Part shown: positions 1 through 6,516 of the stretch, piece after piece
How the letters are laid out: each line of letters opens with the position of its first letter
Position numbering within the stretch: the stretch's first letter is position 1
NCBI GenBank assembly: GCA_947629225.1
Contig: CANRCY010000013.1
Span: forward strand, 1 to 18,589
Direction: 5' to 3'
DNA from: an uncultured Clostridia bacterium
Lineage (GTDB): Bacteria > Bacillota > Clostridia > Christensenellales > Borkfalkiaceae
Length of the DNA: 18,589 bases
Position numbers and translations under genes: made by a program
Notes under the pieces: model-generated
What the model was told of the DNA's origin: nothing
Seen by the model: only the letters and a program-made list of their open reading frames with translations
Database searches by the model: none

Positions 1-40
1 CTACCAAGCAAAACAAGGCAAATGTCTTTTTTATATTTGT

Positions 41-115
41 GGCCCCATGGTCAAGCGGTTAAGACACCACCCTTTCACGGTGGTATCATGGGTTCGAGTC
101 CCGTTGGGGTCACCA
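41..115 (+). tRNA. tRNA-Glu (anticodon TTC), CCA encoded
   Basis: The sequence folds as a standard cloverleaf. The acceptor stem GGCCCCA (41-47) pairs with TGGGGTC (105-111), one pair being G-T. Discriminator A112 is followed by an encoded CCA (113-115). The anticodon arm CCACC/GGTGG encloses a loop with TTC, and the T loop is GGTTCGAGTCC-like. TTC reads GAA/GAG, so this is tRNA-Glu. A Rho-independent terminator follows directly. tRNA genes are common integration sites, and the AT-richer accessory genes begin just downstream. Confidence 0.98.
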
Positions 116-122
116 CGCAAAG

Positions 123-165
123 CCCAGTAGAACCCGTAAAAAAGGTTCTGCTGGGGTCTTTTTTT
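123..165 (+). terminator. Intrinsic terminator of tRNA-Glu
   Basis: A 12-bp stem (123-134 with 144-155, one G-T pair) closes a loop rich in A and is followed by TC and seven Ts (159-165). It lies 8 nt after the tRNA. The reverse direction lacks a T tract, so it acts on the plus strand only. Confidence 0.93.
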
Positions 166-182
166 GCACTTTTTCGGCTATT

Positions 183-260
183 TTATATCCAGAGGACGAT
201 TGCATAGGTCTGTTTCTCCTTCTCGCCGCCGAATGTGTGGCGGTCTACCTCCACCGTCAT
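183..260 (-). CDS. Possible 25-residue peptide or 3' remnant of a lost gene
   Basis: A minus-strand frame is open from 371 down to a TAA at 183-185 (62 codons) and reads like real protein (mixed charged and aromatic residues, ending AIVLWI). The only ATG in it is at 258-260, preceded by GAGG with 5-nt spacing, which gives a 25-residue product. The open frame upstream of that ATG overlaps the end of the neighbouring unknown gene by about 30 nt and has no normal start. It could be a microprotein, or the tail of a gene whose front was lost or shifted out of frame. No family is recognised. Confidence 0.25.
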   Translation of the reverse strand: MTVEVDRHTFGGEKEKQTYAIVLWI

Positions 261-271
261 TTTAACCTCAT

Positions 272-308
272 AAAAAGAAAACTCCCGATGGCTGTCATTG
301 CTGTCGGG
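272..308 (-). terminator. Possible weak terminator after the ADP-ribosylglycohydrolase operon
   Basis: Read on the minus strand, CCCGA and TCGGG (308-304 with 288-284) can form a short stem followed by AG and a T-rich run (complement of 281-272). The stem is only 5 bp with a long loop, and the site lies inside the open frame 183-371, so this is tentative. Confidence 0.3.
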
Positions 309-340
309 ATCATGCTTTTCTATAGATTTGCGATAGACGT

Positions 341-1222
341 CTATTTTGCCTTCAAGAATCCCTGTGCAAAACTATCGGGCACGACAAACGGTTTTTCTCC
401 AATGGAGAAAGTAACGAAAATATATCTCTCGTCGATCTTGGCAATCCTTCCTTCGCCGTATTTTGCATGAGTTACCGACATCCCGACGAAAACGTCGGGC
501 ACGGAGAAAGAATTGGGAAGAGGTCCCGACGTTGCGCTGGGCGCAGGCAACGTTTCTTCTTCGGGATTTTTGAAATGCTCATAGAGTTTTTGCCGTATTT
601 CATCGGAAATCGCTCCTGCGGCTTCAAGCCCGAGTTCCAATAAATCTCCTGCGGTGGAAATATGTCCTTTCAAAAGTTTCATATTTTTTTCGGAAAAACC
701 CATCTCCTCTATCGGCGTTGCGTATTGCGGCATCCTCTTGATGAAGCCTGCTTTCGTATTCAAAATCTTTCCGAATTCGCCTTTGGATTTCAATGTAACT
801 TGATCCATTATTCTGACGTACTCACGAGCAGTCAAATCTTTTCGCAAAAAATGAGATAGCGCGAACGCACCAACAAAGCGACATTCATAAAAATCCTTTT
901 TGCAGTCAAGCAGTTCGAATGCGAGCCGAAGAGGATAATGCCCTTCTCTATCGTCTTTTTGAATCACTTCCGCATGATCTTTGCTGACCAATTTCTCCGT
1001 AATTATATTGCCAATCAAACGATTTTCCCATAGATAGTCGGGAGCATATCCGTGAGTACTCCCATCCATAAATACAAACCATGCAATGACTCCGGGCAAC
1101 TCAAACTCATCTAAAAGAACACCGGAATCCTCGTAAACTTTGAAATTCGTGCCGAGCGCGTGATTGATCATATCGGCATAACTATTTCCGACAAATTTAT
1201 CAAGCAGATGGAATGTTTTCAT
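341..1222 (-). CDS. Unknown protein with alpha-CTD-like and Tudor/UvrD-C-like C-terminal segments
   Basis: This encodes 293 residues. The start at 1222 (MKTFHLL) is chosen because AGGAGGAAGTAAA sits immediately upstream; an in-frame ATG 10 codons earlier has no such site. Residues 1-150 form a globular region I cannot assign. Residues about 169-217 (from TPIEEMGFSE to KLYEHF) resemble the helix-hairpin-helix of the RNA polymerase alpha C-terminal domain. A Pro/Ser linker follows. Residues 242-293 have the G-x-V-x-H-x-x-(Y/F)-G-x-G-x-I pattern of small Tudor/CarD/UvrD-C-like nucleic-acid or protein binding modules. The gene is last in a four-gene minus-strand operon, 55 nt after the small membrane protein, and ends in TAG. 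A nucleic-acid-associated role is inference from the tail only. Confidence 0.8.
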   Translation of the reverse strand: MKTFHLLDKFVGNSYADMINHALGTNFKVYEDSGVLLDEFELPGVIAWFVFMDGSTHGYAPDYLWENRLIGNIITEKLVSKDHAEVIQKDDREGHYPLRLAFELLDCKKDFYECRFVGAFALSHFLRKDLTAREYVRIMDQVTLKSKGEFGKILNTKAGFIKRMPQYATPIEEMGFSEKNMKLLKGHISTAGDLLELGLEAAGAISDEIRQKLYEHFKNPEEETLPAPSATSGPLPNSFSVPDVFVGMSVTHAKYGEGRIAKIDERYIFVTFSIGEKPFVVPDSFAQGFLKAK

Positions 1223-1277
1223 TTTACTTCCTCCTTTGCATGGTAGTAACAATAAAACAATTTCAGATTATAGAGCA

Positions 1278-1454
1278 TTACTTGTCCTTTTTGTCATACA
1301 TCCAATCGACTAACACGCAAACACCTATCATAGCGAAAATGCATGTCAAACCGTATAAAATATATTGAAATACGCCGCTATGAAGCCAAAGCTCATTGAT
1401 AAGGATCCCCGCGACAATGCCTGCACAAACAATAAATTTAATAAAGTTCTTCAT
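1278..1454 (-). CDS. Small two-helix membrane protein
   Basis: This encodes 58 residues, starting at ATG 1454-1452 with GGGAGA 6 nt upstream and ending TAA at 1280-1278. Two hydrophobic segments are visible: about residues 4-20 (KFIVCAGIVAGILI region) and 31-50 (YILYGLTCIFAMIGVCVLV region). They are followed by a charged tail, WMYDKKDK. No family is recognised. It lies between the winged-helix gene (32 nt upstream) and the unknown 293-residue gene (55 nt downstream), so it is very likely co-transcribed. A small membrane protein beside an ADP-ribose hydrolase could be an effector or anchor, but nothing in the sequence proves that. Confidence 0.7.
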   Translation of the reverse strand: MKNFIKFIVCAGIVAGILINELWLHSGVFQYILYGLTCIFAMIGVCVLVDWMYDKKDK

Positions 1455-1486
1455 CTTCTATCTCCCGAGTAGATTGTGATGCCGAT

Positions 1487-1723
1487 TTATTCCTTTGCGT
1501 GATCGTAATAGCATCCGCCGCCGCGGATTTTGACAACGGGCAAGCCGAACTCTATCAGATAGTCCACATTGCGGCTCACCGTTCTGCGGTCACATGGAAT
1601 GTCTAACGAGTTGATGACCTTCGTCATGCCCGTAATCGTGATCGGTTTTTCCTTCGATGAACCTTGATAGAGCATTTTCAGCACATAGAGGATCAGCGTC
1701 TTTTTTGCGATCGGCTTTGTCAT
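1487..1723 (-). CDS. Small winged-helix DNA-binding protein (WYL-regulator N-terminus-like)
   Basis: This encodes 78 residues. The start at 1723 has GAGGAAA a few nt upstream. The pattern LYVLKMLYQGSS, then a recognition region CDRRTVSRNVDYLIEFG, then VRGGGxYY-like (KIRGGGCYYD) matches the winged helix-turn-helix at the N-terminus of WYL/YafY-type transcription regulators. Here it ends directly after the wing and no WYL ligand domain follows. It is 52 nt downstream of the ADP-ribosylglycohydrolase gene and probably autoregulates the operon (inference). It could be a truncated WYL protein, but the ends look natural. Confidence 0.78.
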   Translation of the reverse strand: MTKPIAKKTLILYVLKMLYQGSSKEKPITITGMTKVINSLDIPCDRRTVSRNVDYLIEFGLPVVKIRGGGCYYDHAKE

Positions 1724-1775
1724 TTCTGTTTCCTCAGAACTTTTACAATTTCCTATTATCGATCGAACAATTCTT

Positions 1776-3206
1776 TTATTGAATCATTCCGCAATGATAT
1801 TTACGGTCTTCATGTCCGCTCCATTCCAGTACGTTTTCCACCTTCAACCCGAATTGATCGATAAGATAGCCCCTCGCCTCACGGAAGGTGGGAAAATTCG
1901 GCATTCTGTATATCGCGGTGTAATCCCACAGGGGCGCAACCACATGCGATGCTACTAAATTCCTGTCGGAAAGAGCGCCTAAATATCTTTGATAATTCCG
2001 ATAGGTCGTGAACGCAAGCCCATTGGTCGCCGTATCGCTCATGATTTTTTGCTGATACTCAAAGATCACGACCGTTTCTTCGTCTCCGCGGAACGGATAT
2101 TCTTCTGCTTTATGCCAGCAGTACGAGGAATTTCCGTTGCAGAGCACCATATCGGCAACTTCTCCGCCCGCGCGATTCTCTCCGATCACAAAGAAAAAAC
2201 CAAACAATAAGCCTCCTCTTTCCTGTCGGAATTTCGAATATTCGGAGCGGGGAGAGGGACCCCACAGCGTGTCGCAAAACTCCTTTCCAAGTTCTTCAAA
2301 ATATTCCTTTTTGAGAAGAGAATTTCTCCAGTCTTCGGGGATACCTTCAAAGCCGTATAAAAGTCCTGCGAGGCTACCCGCCACCGCGCCGACCGAGTCG
2401 GTATCGAGCCCCAAATTGACCGCTTTCAAAATGCAGTCGCGGTAGTTTTCCGTCGTAAGAAGACACCAGACCGCGGCTTCCAACGTATCCACGACATAGC
2501 CGCTGCTCTTGATCTCATTCCGCGGGAGCAAGTCAAACCTTTCGTCGAAAAGACGAAGATAGTATTTCAGCTCGGGCTCCCCTTGATAATATGCCTTCGC
2601 ATTCCTCAACCCCTCTTTGATCCCTTGCTTGGTGGGATTTTCGAGAATCTCCCATAGGACAAAGGAATAAATCCCGCAACCGATACAGCTTCTCGGGTGC
2701 GCGTGAGTGAGCGCGGACGCGCGGTGGAGATAGGCGATCTTCCCGTCCAACGGAAAATCGGAACAGCCGAGATAGAGGGAGAACGGGTAGATGCGCATGA
2801 GCGACCCGTTCCCGTTTTCATTTTCGCCGCAACGACCGTGTCCCTCCGCAAACATTGCATTGCGGGAGAATTCTTCGACTGATCGGAAGCACGCTCTGCC
2901 GACGTCGAACGTTACGCCCGTCGGCGTAAATTCGTTTTCAAAGAGCCAACTTTTGAAATTTTCCATGACCGCTTTGAAATCAAGCCCGTGTTTTGCGAGC
3001 GCGTCCATTGCGCAGAGCGACATGCTCGTATCATCCGACCATGCGCCCTTGGGAAAGCGCGGATCGCCGAATGGCGTCATATCGGTGACGGGAAAGCGGT
3101 CGCGCTCCGACCTTTCCTCAAATTGAACGGGACCGCCGACCGCATCTCCCACGGCGTGCCCGAAAATAATCGCTTTGACTTTCTTGTAAAATTCCTCTTG
3201 CTTCAT
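1776..3206 (-). CDS. ADP-ribosylglycohydrolase (DraG/ARH family) with C-terminal extension
   Basis: This encodes 476 residues. ADP-ribosylglycohydrolases remove ADP-ribose from modified proteins or nucleic acids using two Mg ions. Family motifs are present: GHAVGDAVG (16-24), WSDDTS (56-61), GNGSLMR (about 132-138), THAHPRS (about 167-173), and the metal-binding GLDTDSVGAVAG starting near 266. The DraG fold ends near residue 315; about 160 further residues (starting GPSPRSEYSKF) belong to no domain I recognise. I chose ATG 3206 over the upstream ATG at 3260 because the predicted promoter starts transcription near 3230. The Shine-Dalgarno match is weak. It is the first gene of the four-gene operon. 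A role in reversing toxin or defence-linked ADP-ribosylation is possible but is inference. Confidence 0.93.
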   Translation of the reverse strand: MKQEEFYKKVKAIIFGHAVGDAVGGPVQFEERSERDRFPVTDMTPFGDPRFPKGAWSDDTSMSLCAMDALAKHGLDFKAVMENFKSWLFENEFTPTGVTFDVGRACFRSVEEFSRNAMFAEGHGRCGENENGNGSLMRIYPFSLYLGCSDFPLDGKIAYLHRASALTHAHPRSCIGCGIYSFVLWEILENPTKQGIKEGLRNAKAYYQGEPELKYYLRLFDERFDLLPRNEIKSSGYVVDTLEAAVWCLLTTENYRDCILKAVNLGLDTDSVGAVAGSLAGLLYGFEGIPEDWRNSLLKKEYFEELGKEFCDTLWGPSPRSEYSKFRQERGGLLFGFFFVIGENRAGGEVADMVLCNGNSSYCWHKAEEYPFRGDEETVVIFEYQQKIMSDTATNGLAFTTYRNYQRYLGALSDRNLVASHVVAPLWDYTAIYRMPNFPTFREARGYLIDQFGLKVENVLEWSGHEDRKYHCGMIQ

Positions 3207-3236
3207 CACGACGCCACTTAAAACCCCTTTTCTTTT

Positions 3237-3245
3237 ATTATAACA
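3237..3245 (-). promoter_or_regulatory. Extended -10 promoter of the ADP-ribosylglycohydrolase operon
   Basis: The minus strand reads TGTTATAAT, a perfect TATAAT with the TG extension. No good -35 is visible at 17 nt. The start point should fall near 3230, giving a leader of about 24 nt before ATG 3206. Confidence 0.6.
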
Positions 3246-3345
3246 TAAAATTATGGACAAAACTATGACATCATGGATGAAAACAAAAAATTTTATGAGA
3301 CAGGACTAATTTCGATTATTTCAAACCTTATTTATTGATATTTTC

Positions 3346-3483
3346 ATGATGAAATCCGTGGAGAATGAAATAGCCCCCGCTGAACTTACTTGCTCCATTG
3401 TGCGAAAAATGGCTGTTTATAGGTTTTTTAAGTCAAATTACGAAATCTCGGATGTCTTTTATGGGAAAACGGCGTCTGGATAA
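3346..3483 (+). CDS. Possible 45-residue ORF or gene remnant before an orphan terminator
   Basis: The plus-strand frame runs from ATG 3346 (a second ATG follows at 3349) to TAA 3481-3483 and ends only 17 nt before a very strong terminator. The product contains VRKMAVYRFFKSNYE-like text and resembles no family I know. There is no Shine-Dalgarno site and no clear promoter, so it may be a decayed gene end, or the locus may express only RNA. The rest of the 3207-3631 gap holds nothing else apart from the promoters and terminator listed. Confidence 0.2.
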   Translation: MMKSVENEIAPAELTCSIVRKMAVYRFFKSNYEISDVFYGKTASG

Positions 3484-3500
3484 TTAACGTCCACCTCGCT

Positions 3501-3548
3501 ATGAAGCCGCGCACATTCAGAAGAAGGTGCGCGGCTTCATTATTTTTT
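3501..3548 (+). terminator. Strong intrinsic terminator without a clear upstream gene
   Basis: A perfect 14-bp stem (3501-3514 with 3527-3540) with a 12-nt loop is followed by TATTTTTT. Its orientation terminates plus-strand transcription. The only upstream plus-strand candidate is the 45-residue ORF. It also insulates the PocR-AraC gene downstream. Confidence 0.9.
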
Positions 3549-3596
3549 CGAAAAGGGAAAATAGGACACAATTGCAAAACAAAAAGCGGGAGAAGA

Positions 3597-3605
3597 TGGT
3601 ATAAT
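3597..3605 (+). promoter_or_regulatory. Extended -10 promoter of the PocR-AraC gene
   Basis: The sequence is TGGTATAAT, a consensus -10 with TG extension. A TTGCAA lies upstream, but with a spacer of about 22 nt it is unlikely to serve as -35. The predicted start near 3612 leaves a leader of about 20 nt carrying the GGAGG site. Confidence 0.6.
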
Positions 3606-3631
3606 GGAAGAAAATCCATATGGAGGAAATG

Positions 3632-4540
3632 ATGAAAAACAAACAAAAAGCGCAGAAAAATTATTTGCAAACGATCATGGCAGAACTGGAATGGTTTTAT
3701 CGGGAGACGGGCATTACCATCACCGTGTTCGACAGGAAGGGCAACCCGATCGCGCATTGCGGCGGCGGAGTCGATATATGCCGATATATAAAATTCAAGC
3801 TTTACAAAAAGTGCAGCGATTGCGACAAAGACGCCTTGATGCGGCTCCTGAATGGTGACCGTTGCGAATATCTCTGTCACGCGGGGCTTTCGGAAGCCGC
3901 GGCTCTTGTCCGTTCCGAAGACGGCGATTTTGACGGTTATATCATCATTGGAAAATATTTGGCGGAAGAGACCTTGGAGGCTTCGAAAACCCTCATGCAA
4001 AAACTTTCGGAAAAGGACGTAAACCTCCCTGCCGTGCGCAGAGCGGCAAAAACGCTCATTCCTTTGAGCGCAGAGAAAGTGGATCATGCGCTTTGTTGTC
4101 TTTCTGCGGTCGCGCGACGGTTAGAGGAAGCGGGTTGTTTGAAAGGTTTCCGAAATCCAGACGTCCGCCACGCGATCCAAATGGTCAACCGTGATCGGCA
4201 GAAAGCGACTTGTACCGCCCTGTACGGGGAAATTCATGTAACGCGGCAATCCGCGAACACAATTTTCGTACAGCATTGCGGGGAAATCCCTTCGGCGTTT
4301 CTCACGCAGCGCAAAATGATACGAGCCGAGGACCTGCTCATGAATACAAATGCCGGCGTGAGAGAGATCTCCGAACGGCTCGGGTACGATCTTTGCGCCT
4401 TTACAACCTTCTTCAAGCGGCAATGCGGGGATACGCCCGCGCATTTCCGAAGATTTGGCGCGAAGGATGACGTCGCAAGCGAAAAGGAAATGCGGAAAGA
4501 CGCCGTTCCGTTTCGGGATCGGGTCTCGAAAGACGATTGA
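3632..4540 (+). CDS. PocR sensory domain-AraC family transcriptional regulator
   Basis: This encodes 302 residues. GGAGG at 3622-3626 lies 5 nt before ATG 3632; ATG 3629 is too close to it and ATG 3620 overlaps it. The N-terminal half is a PocR-type sensor with its cysteine signature (KKCSDCDKDA, then EYLCHAGLSEAAAL). These domains bind small molecules or cofactors and are often paired with propanediol, ethanolamine or sugar genes. The C-terminal 100 residues carry two AraC helix-turn-helix motifs, the second in VREISERLGYD...FFKRQCGDTPAHFR. The gene stands alone, facing the retron tail to tail with a 27-nt gap. Its target is not evident here; the nearby genes are not typical PocR targets. 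Confidence 0.9.
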   Translation: MKNKQKAQKNYLQTIMAELEWFYRETGITITVFDRKGNPIAHCGGGVDICRYIKFKLYKKCSDCDKDALMRLLNGDRCEYLCHAGLSEAAALVRSEDGDFDGYIIIGKYLAEETLEASKTLMQKLSEKDVNLPAVRRAAKTLIPLSAEKVDHALCCLSAVARRLEEAGCLKGFRNPDVRHAIQMVNRDRQKATCTALYGEIHVTRQSANTIFVQHCGEIPSAFLTQRKMIRAEDLLMNTNAGVREISERLGYDLCAFTTFFKRQCGDTPAHFRRFGAKDDVASEKEMRKDAVPFRDRVSKDD

Positions 4541-4567
4541 CATTGCCCCTGTTTTCGGAAAATCTTA

Positions 4568-6199
4568 TTACGTTTTTTTGTGGTCTTCGGAATTTTCCTG
4601 TAAAGAGCGAAGCGACAGTTGGCAAAAAGCGCTCTCTTCTTCGTTGCCGTCGGCAGAGGTGTTGCCTCGGTCTATATAGCCGACCACTTTATTGTCCCGA
4701 TCGAAGACGGGACCCCCGCTTGCTCCCGTTATAAACGTCTTGTCGGTGACGAGCAGCCTTTGTCCGCAAAGCGTCTTGGTCGAGCGGACCCTGATATCGC
4801 GCAGCCAATCGATCGACCGCCCCTTGGCGTAATTGGGATAGCCTGCGGAGAAAAAATAGTCGTTTGGTTGTTCGAAAGAACAATCACGCTCGGCTAATTC
4901 CAGTCCCCTTTGGGGAGAAACGGGCTCAATATCCAACACGAGCAGATCGTTCGTCCAATTGTATTGTTTCAGAGAGACGTCGTAGATATGTTTTTGGTCG
5001 GGCGGAAGATATACCCGCGTGCCCCGCGCAAGGATTTGGTTTAATTTTTTCTCGTCGACGGGTTTTTTGATCTCCCAGACGTTGTGCAGACAGGTGATGA
5101 GCCCTATCCCTTTCAACAAAAACGCCGTGCCTTGGGATTCGTCCGTTTCGATCACAAATAAATTTTTTTGGACAAGACTTTCAAACTGATCGGGGAGCGG
5201 GAAACAGTTGCCGAACAGCTCGTTCCCTTTTTCGGCAAGATAGCGGTATTTTGTGCTGTACAGCCCCATTACCATTTTGTAGTAATTGATCTTGCCCCTT
5301 ATATGGCGGGAGAATTTTTCGATATCCGCTTCGCCGTTCTTCAAAAAACCGTTTCTTGTTGCGCCCGCCTCGAGCCCGTTTTGGCAGGTGTAGAACAGCG
5401 TCGCGCGAAATTTTCGGTATTTCTCCCGCAAAATATTCGGCTTTACATTCACGACGATACCCGTCACCGTCTTTCTTGTTCCGAAGGATTGCAGCCGTAT
5501 CTTGTTCGGATTCACTTTGAAGTTGTTCTTCTCTATGATCGCGGCAAGCTCGCCCCCGAGGCTGACGGAGGGAAAAACGTTGACGATCCCCGCGGGCAGA
5601 TAAGGCGCTTTGGTGGAGATGGTGATATCGTCGCAATAGCGTGTGCAAACGACCTTGTATTTGCCGCAAAGTTTGACGAGGTCGTTATCGAGCGAACGGC
5701 AGATAAGATTGGAAACGATCGGAGAAGTGGGCGCTCCCTGCGGCAATATCCCCCGAAAACAGACAAGTTGGGCAAGCGTTTTGGAGACCGTATCGTTAAA
5801 ACAGAACGGTTCGCCTTTGAACAGTCCCTGCACCCGCCCGAAATGAATGGAGGGAAAGAAGTCGGAAAGGTCGAGATTCAGAACATGGCGGTTCCCCGCA
5901 TGGACGGCGGCGTTCGTCACGACATTTCTCGAACGAACATATCCGTGGGCGATCTTTTTGGGAGAGTAGATCACGTATAAAATCGCATTGAGGCGGCGTT
6001 GGATCAAGCGCAGTTGACGGTTGGGAGAGAAGATCGTGCGCTTTTCCCCGTTGCTTTTTCGGATTTCGAACGTACGATATAATTTTTCGGGTTGACGGTA
6101 GCGGCAAATGTACAACAGCTCGCTGAGCTGGATCCCCAAGCATTCGGCAAGCTCTCTGCGCGTGGAAATATTCAAAAAGTTTCGAGTTTTTTCTTCCAT
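4568..6199 (-). CDS. Retron reverse transcriptase fused to a trypsin-like serine protease
   Basis: This encodes 543 residues. Residues 1-320 are a retron-type reverse transcriptase that copies the adjacent RNA into msDNA. It has the retron-specific NAxxH motif (NAAVH, 96-100) and VTG motif (245-247), motif A NLDLSDFFPSI (Asp110, Asp113), LPQGAPTSP (152-160), and the catalytic YCDD (188-191) where YADD or YVDD is more usual. Residues about 340-535 form a trypsin-fold protease with a plausible triad: His372 (ITCLHNV), Asp418 (NDLLVLDI) and Ser494 (GASGGPVFD). RT-protease fusions are a known retron class in which the protease is presumably the toxic effector released when phage disturbs the RT-msDNA complex; that role is inferred. 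There is no Shine-Dalgarno site before the ATG, which lies 11 nt after the a2 repeat. Confidence 0.95.
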   Translation of the reverse strand: MEEKTRNFLNISTRRELAECLGIQLSELLYICRYRQPEKLYRTFEIRKSNGEKRTIFSPNRQLRLIQRRLNAILYVIYSPKKIAHGYVRSRNVVTNAAVHAGNRHVLNLDLSDFFPSIHFGRVQGLFKGEPFCFNDTVSKTLAQLVCFRGILPQGAPTSPIVSNLICRSLDNDLVKLCGKYKVVCTRYCDDITISTKAPYLPAGIVNVFPSVSLGGELAAIIEKNNFKVNPNKIRLQSFGTRKTVTGIVVNVKPNILREKYRKFRATLFYTCQNGLEAGATRNGFLKNGEADIEKFSRHIRGKINYYKMVMGLYSTKYRYLAEKGNELFGNCFPLPDQFESLVQKNLFVIETDESQGTAFLLKGIGLITCLHNVWEIKKPVDEKKLNQILARGTRVYLPPDQKHIYDVSLKQYNWTNDLLVLDIEPVSPQRGLELAERDCSFEQPNDYFFSAGYPNYAKGRSIDWLRDIRVRSTKTLCGQRLLVTDKTFITGASGGPVFDRDNKVVGYIDRGNTSADGNEEESAFCQLSLRSLQENSEDHKKT

Positions 6200-6210
6200 G
6201 GTAAAAAAAG

Positions 6211-6327
6211 AAGCATAGTGATTCTAACCTTATGGTGAGATATTTCTCGCGTGGATATGGAGAAATATTTGAAAGGTAGCCATTAGACACGGATTGCGAA
6301 ACGCAAAAAGATCAATTCACTATGCTT
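6211..6327 (-). ncRNA. Retron msr-msd noncoding RNA
   Basis: The transcript would run from 6327 to 6211. Perfect 11-bp inverted repeats a1 (6327-6317, AAGCATAGTGA) and a2 (6221-6211, TCACTATGCTT) bracket it, as in retrons. Next to a1 lies the msr hairpin TTGCG-TTT-CGCAA (6306-6294). The msd forms a long hairpin: a basal stem pairing 6279-6273 with 6231-6224 (one bulge), an internal loop, and a perfect 9-bp stem pairing 6268-6260 with 6248-6240 around an 11-nt loop. The branching G is expected just after a1 but I cannot fix it. The promoter places +1 at a1 and the RT gene follows immediately. The architecture is seen directly; the cDNA boundaries are inferred. Confidence 0.9.
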
Positions 6328-6333
6328 ACAACG

Positions 6334-6362
6334 ATTATAGCATGTTTTTCTGTCTTGTGCAA
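6334..6362 (-). promoter_or_regulatory. Sigma-A promoter of the retron
   Basis: On the minus strand: TTGCAC (6362-6357), a 17-nt spacer, then TATAAT (6339-6334). The start point 6-7 nt downstream coincides with the first base of the a1 repeat. A single transcript would carry msr, msd and the RT gene. Confidence 0.85.
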
Positions 6363-6428
6363 TCAAATTGAAAGAATTTGAGGATTTTTCGCCCTACTCG
6401 GCTCCTTTTTGATTTTTTCTTTATTCGC

Positions 6429-6457
6429 TTGATAAAAGAGCTCCGATTTGATATAAT
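6429..6457 (+). promoter_or_regulatory. Sigma-A promoter of the membrane phosphatase gene
   Basis: TTGATA (6429-6434), a 17-nt spacer, then TATAAT (6452-6457). The predicted start is near 6464. The leader begins with a small hairpin (CGGGC 6466-6470 with GCCCG 6477-6481). It is divergent from the retron promoter. Confidence 0.75.
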
Positions 6458-6516
6458 GATTCCGTCGGGCGGACGTGCCCGCACTTCTTATACGGTTTGA
6501 AAGGTCGGAATAGAAT

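Noticed and set aside
341..371. Programmed -1 frameshift joining the unknown gene to the 183-371 frame
   Set aside because: The site (GGCAAAATAG) is not a canonical slippery heptamer, and the upstream protein already ends at a natural domain boundary.
5168..5980. A 270-codon plus-strand frame opposite the retron RT
   Set aside because: It is the complement of the RT/protease gene, whose catalytic motifs are intact; no ribosome site or family match.
4568..6199. Group II intron or diversity-generating retroelement RT
   Set aside because: No maturase or endonuclease region and no template/variable repeat pair is seen, while NAxxH, VTG and the msr-msd with a1/a2 repeats are retron hallmarks.
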